Positions 59,271-64,000 of a stretch of DNA of 64,000 nt are shown here, piece by piece. Both the position numbers and the translations under genes were made by a program. Each line of letters starts with the position of its first letter. The stretch's first letter is position 1. The notes below the pieces were generated by a model, which was not told where the DNA came from, did not search any database, and saw only the letters and a program-made list of their open reading frames with translations. Origin of the DNA: Pseudoscleropodium purum (lineage: Eukaryota > Streptophyta > Bryopsida > Hypnales > Brachytheciaceae); contig OZ017797.1 of the NCBI GenBank assembly GCA_963969395.1, positions 21,514,001-21,578,000 of the forward strand, in the 5' to 3' direction.

Positions 59271-61389
59271 TCATCTCGCTCACAGTGATCAACAAAATAC
59301 TCTCTTTGCTAATCTTATGATTTATTTAAATCTCTTTTCCATTACTTCTTTTATAATTTTCTCACTTTTATATGCAAAAACTCTCAACAATACTAACAAC
59401 ACATAAACATAATTTCACCACTTACAATACAACGTAATTGCAAACAAACACATATAATAAATAATATATATTAAAATTTGTGGGTCTTACAATGCCAATT
59501 GTTTTTATTGTTTTTAATATCTATTTATAGTCTTCTTGGCACCCCCTCCCAAAGGGTGTGTCTTTCTAATTTTTACTTTTACTATTTTCAATTTTTACTT
59601 TTTATTTATTTATTTATTTATTTAATCCTGTTCATACTATAACATATAAATTAACTTTATTTTTAAAGTTTTTTCTACTTTTATCTAATAAGGGGCCCCT
59701 AATGGCTCCTAATAATCTAAATTTGCTATTTTAAATTAAAAATCTTATCTATATGAGTGTAGTAGAGTGTAGTAATAGTTGTGAGTCTTAATTGGATGGA
59801 CAAATTCTAATGTTGATTGTATTTAGTTTCAAGATCATATGGTGTAATTTTTTTTCCAATATTGATCACATCCAGTTTCAAGATTGAATGATGTAAATGT
59901 TTTGGTGATGTTGATTGCATCCAATTTCAAGATCAAATGATATAATTGTTGTTTGAGCAAATTAAAAAATTGGAATTAAAATTATATGTAGACAATGAGT
60001 GAAGCTGGTGTGGATAAAATTAATTCCAAGTTGGTGAGAAGAAAGTGCTAATTCTGCTACAAATGGGGATATGTGAAAGTGACTAATATTTTGAAGACCA
60101 TTATAAGCCATTTTGGTGAACATTAATCCAAGAGATCTTTTAGAAAAACTGGGCTATGTTGCAATGCTAATCAAGCCAAATTAAAAGAACAATATATGAA
60201 AAGAATCCTAATTGGGTAGAGATTTTGAATCCTTGTGGCTTTTAAAAGTGGAGTGCTAATTAAATAAATTGTTTACTTAGCCAAATGATGAGGAATGGTC
60301 ATTACCTAGTTAGAAGAATTTCTTTTAGTTTGTGGTTGTAATGATCAAATTGGATCATATTTTAGCAAGCCCATTTGAAATTGTTTCATTGAATGAACTT
60401 CTCACTAGGATTTGGATTTCCTAATTGGATGTTTCAAGTCCTTCTACAAAACCACCATAATTTTTTAAAAGCAACCAATGAGAAGTAAGGAGTTTCTGAA
60501 GTTACCAATGAAAATGGAGACATTTTGTGCTTTAGGAGTATCCATTAAAGGTGAGTGTAGAATTAAACAAAAGATATTCTATGCTTTCAACTTTGAAAAT
60601 TTGTAAAAAATTACTAAACTATGTAAAAATTAAGAAACCACTTGGATTGCATTTTTTAAAGTTTGCTAATAATCCTATCATATATTTTTGGTCATTAGAC
60701 CTTTGAGGAAGTGAGATTAGAAAAACTTTGGCCTTAAAGTGATGTTAACTAATATGATCCATGGATCATCTTTTACTACATTTATTTAGATGTTTCTTTT
60801 AATTTTGTATAAAATTTTCAACTTTGTTAATAAATAATTATAATATTGGAAAATTAAACTATCCTAGTTTTAAATGGGGTAAAGTTTTGGATTAAAACAA
60901 ATTCAATAAAAACTATTATAAATCATGGAAAAAAAACAAGAAAATATTTGTCATCTAATTGTTTGCAATTTTTATTTTCCAATTGTATCAATTTATACAT
61001 TCACTTAGTTTAACCTTGTTAATTACACTAAATTATATGATTAATATATTTTCAAAAATTATATATAGATTAATTGTATTTAGTAATATTGTAAATGTAA
61101 AGAACAATATAGAAGATTTATATTTATAAAAGTAATAATAATACAAGATAAGAGATAATATTATATACCATACAAATAAGTATGATACATACCTCTCTAG
61201 ATGAGGTGTGACATTGCTATAATTATTAACCACATGCATACGTAATGTTTTGATCTAGCACTTTTCTTTCAACTACTAAGTTGATAAGTTCTAATGCTTA
61301 CATTTGTAAATCTAAAAGTTGTACTTGTAGGACATGAGGTAAGTATGAACTCCTTCTTACATCAAGTTAGTGAAGCTACATGAAAAATA
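59271..61389. other. Intergenic DNA with a short tandem repeat
   Basis: At 59805-59950 about three units of roughly 48-57 bases share TTTCAAGATCAWATGRTGTAA. TTTATTTATTTATTTA lies near 59606. Otherwise AT-rich with no supported gene. Confidence 0.5.
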
Positions 61390-64000
61390 AGGCCTAAAAT
61401 GAAAGCCTCATGTTTAAATTTTGGTAAGGATTTTGTGACGATATCATAATCAGCCTACATTTGAGAATTGGAAGTATACTTGAATTGAAGTAGTTTATTA
61501 TGGACCTATTCATGAAGGAAATGGTAGTGAATATCAATGTGCTTAGATTAGTGATGAAATCTTTGATTTTTGGTGAGGGAAATACCTGATTGATTGTTGC
61601 AATATACTATAGCATTATTTGAGAGGATATTGGATTTCCTTAATGATTGTTTGAACTCTAAGAAATTATTTGGTGGGAGTTGCAACTATGTACTTGACTT
61701 CACACTACTAAAAAATAGGGCCCTAATTAACAAAAATTTAATGCTTTTATGTTGACTACAACAATTTTCTTTTGCAATCCTCTTAACAACAAACAACATA
61801 ATTGTGTTGATTCAAGCAAAAAAAATTGCTCAATTAATTCAGTAATCTTCAAAATATCATCTTTGTTTTTCCACATATCATAGTAGTAAGGCAAAGTTGT
61901 CGAAAAATAATTATTTAAAAGTAAACCAATAAATGCATAAAATAAATAAGAAAAACAATCAAATTCAAAAAAAATAAAATGGCCAAGATGTTAGGAAAAT
62001 AAAATACCAATGTTAGTTAGAATGTCTAAAATAAAGTCCAATGACTATCCACCATCAAAGAAATTTTAGATGGTGATGTAAAGGACTTACTTCACTAACA
62101 TTTAGTAGAAATGAAGGGTGGAGAGGTCATTTTATAATGAAATATATAGTCCATAATGAATCCTCAAAAGAAATGGGATAATTTGAAGGTGAGAGCTTAA
62201 TTGTTAATTGTCAAATTAAAATGTAAGAATTGTGTGCAAAATAGAATTTCAGGCTTCATTTTATCATAGTAGAATATTTTTTTTCAATACATTTTGAACT
62301 AAAAAATGTCCCTTCCAACTTCTCTATCAAATTTGCCAGTAATTTTTTATTGGACTCTCAAAATCTCAAAGAAAATGAAAGTTAGATTAGTATTCCATAT
62401 TAATTTGGCTTAAAATTTTCTAAGAAAATTATTCTACATTCCCTAATTGAAGTCTAAAATTTTACTTTAACCAAAATTTCTATTTTGAACTTAACTATGA
62501 ATGGTTGAGCTCCTATTAATCATAATTCTCATATTTCATATAGGTGTTCTACCTCCTACCACCCCATTGGTATAAAGTGCTTGTGTCCTCATTTCTTCAA
62601 CACCAAGGTAAGTGGTATTCAAAGTCCAATTGCTAAAAACGTTGAATTAATTTGAATGTAGTTGTGAAGTTTTTGAAATTAGATTTTAATACATAGAATC
62701 TACTTTAGAAACATTAATTAAACAAATTATTTGGCATTAATGTGGCTTAAAAGGAGTGGGTGCTTGTAGGTTCAACCCCCATGGGTGGCTTTGCTTGTAT
62801 GGTGGGAATTCATGTAGTAGACCAATCTACATGGCATGTCTGTTGATGTCGCAAGTTTTGACTATGTGGCAATTTACGTGATTGATTTTTTAAGAGTATT
62901 AAATTTTTTAAAATTAAACAAAATAAAGAAATAAAATCAATATAGAAGTGTTGATTATTGCCCAAATCAAAATATCCAAATTAACTATTCTAACCATTGT
63001 ATATAAAGTAATTATCATATAATCATATTGTTTCAGACATTATTTTTTCTAATAGTGTCAGTTAAAGGAAGAGCTACAAAAGATTGTTTGTAGCTTTGTC
63101 AAGAAAATATGTAAGAAGAGTCAAGAAAAAAAATATAGCCGGATGTAGAACAATAAGTGTCAAAATTATCAACCCACATTGTACCACTGTACCCACTCAA
63201 AAATTACAAAGAAGAAGTGTTCATCTGAATAACTACCAAAATAAACAAGGCTTGTATTTATAGTTCCTTTTAAAAAGTGAAGAACTCACTTCACTCCAAG
63301 CAATGGGGGTAGTGCAAGAAAAGTCATAAATTGAGCAAGATGGTTTATTGCAAAGTTCAAATTCCACCAAGTATATGTAATGAAGTACTAGACACTATTA
63401 ATGGCTTGCTTATAGAGAACAAGAGCCATGGCAACGATTTCATCCTCATTAAGATTCATACTTTGTTTCCATTAAAAATAAAATCCCACTTTAAGAGGAA
63501 TACTTATAGGATGGGCAAAAGTCATATTGAATTTTGTCAAAATATCATAAATGTACTTATCTTGAGATAAAATAAGTATCTAAGCTATACAATCCTGGCA
63601 AAATTGAATACCAATCTAAATATATTCAAATTTGTTATTATTAGTCATAGAAAAATGTAATGAGAACAACGTTTTCGTAGCAGATAGAAATTTGAAATCA
63701 TTAGAGATCAAAATGACATCATCAATGTATAAGTTAAGGTTAATGACAAACAAAGAAGATCTCTTAGTATAAACACCAAGATTTGAAGTGCATTTCTAAA
63801 ATACTTAAATAGAAGAAAAGTATCAAATAACTCATACCAATACTAGAAGAAACTCAAGGTCATAAGGCTATAAAGAAATTTGAAAATCCTACAAACTTTA
63901 TTTCCATTGTGAAACAAATATAGCCTTTAGGTTGCAAAATAAAAGTTTTTTTTTCATAAAATACCATTCAAGAAAATTGTTGTGACATCCACTTGTTGGA
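61390..64000 (-). pseudogene. Third copia element, decayed, running off the right edge
   Basis: At the right edge, minus reads QVDVTTIFLNG, the RT DVKTAFLNG region, followed by traces of the later RT. 63060-63200 corresponds to RNase H around the GYIF segment. After the CACTA interruption, 61700-61390 gives YIVATPT, KHIDIHYHFLHE and a TKSLPKFKH-like end. Heavily mutated; LTRs not identified. Confidence 0.75.
61703..63057. mobile_element. Non-autonomous CACTA element, 1,355 bases, in copia
   Basis: Begins CACTACTAAAAAATAGGG and ends ATTTTTTCTAATAGTG, inverted with a few mismatches. Flanked by TCA on both sides (61700-61702, 63058-63060), the 3-base duplication of the CACTA superfamily. The host copia reads on across the junction when the element is skipped. 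No transposase frame is seen inside. Confidence 0.88.

Overview
This is nuclear DNA of a land plant. It is AT-rich, has spliced genes with GT-AG introns, and carries a Yellow Stripe-Like (YSL) metal transporter gene of the plant OPT family, plant-type tRNA-Val(CAC) genes, Ty1/copia elements primed by initiator tRNA-Met, and many MITEs. Nothing in the sequence fixes the lineage below land plants, and no bacterial or organellar gene organisation is seen.

Layout. 1-2.6 kb is AT-rich repeat DNA: a 32-bp minisatellite at the left edge, then a MITE bounded by TTAA. 2.6-9.7 kb holds a small two-exon gene duplicated in inverted orientation (4013-4616 on + and 8470-9070 on -). Each copy has a C-rich promoter and TATA box. 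One arm carries a 275-bp MITE that the other lacks. 9.7-15.4 kb is mostly intergenic, with MITEs and one gene-like island. 15.45-21.37 kb is the one complete, well-understood gene: a seven-exon YSL transporter on the minus strand encoding 699 residues. One 138-bp exon lies inside a long intron and can only be found by following splice phase. A GC-rich exon at 23.42-23.83 kb is probably its 5' leader. 23.9-37.6 kb is intergenic repeat DNA.

37.6-43.2 kb holds a direct duplication of about 1.4 kb of an unrecognised minus-strand multi-exon gene. Each copy carries an identical tRNA-Val(CAC) gene in a presumed intron. A decayed hAT transposase lies between the copies, and an 83-bp-arm near-perfect hairpin sits at the end of the second copy. 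43.4-48.7 kb is a full-length copia element with 151-bp LTRs differing at one base and a TTTTC target duplication, but with broken coding regions. It split a TATA box from a downstream start codon and was itself hit by a 284-bp CpG-rich hAT MITE.

49-55.5 kb is intergenic, with tandem repeats. 55.6-58.5 kb is a second, decayed copia region that includes a fold-back junction. 58.6-59.3 kb is a GC-richer gene-like island. 61.4 kb to the right edge is a third decayed copia, on the minus strand, interrupted by a 1,355-bp non-autonomous CACTA element.

The window reads as a gene-poor interval shaped by nested transposition. The functional candidates are the YSL transporter, the small duplicated gene and the two tRNA-Val genes. 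All splice models were built by eye from phase, splice consensus and family resemblance; no search or transcript data were available.
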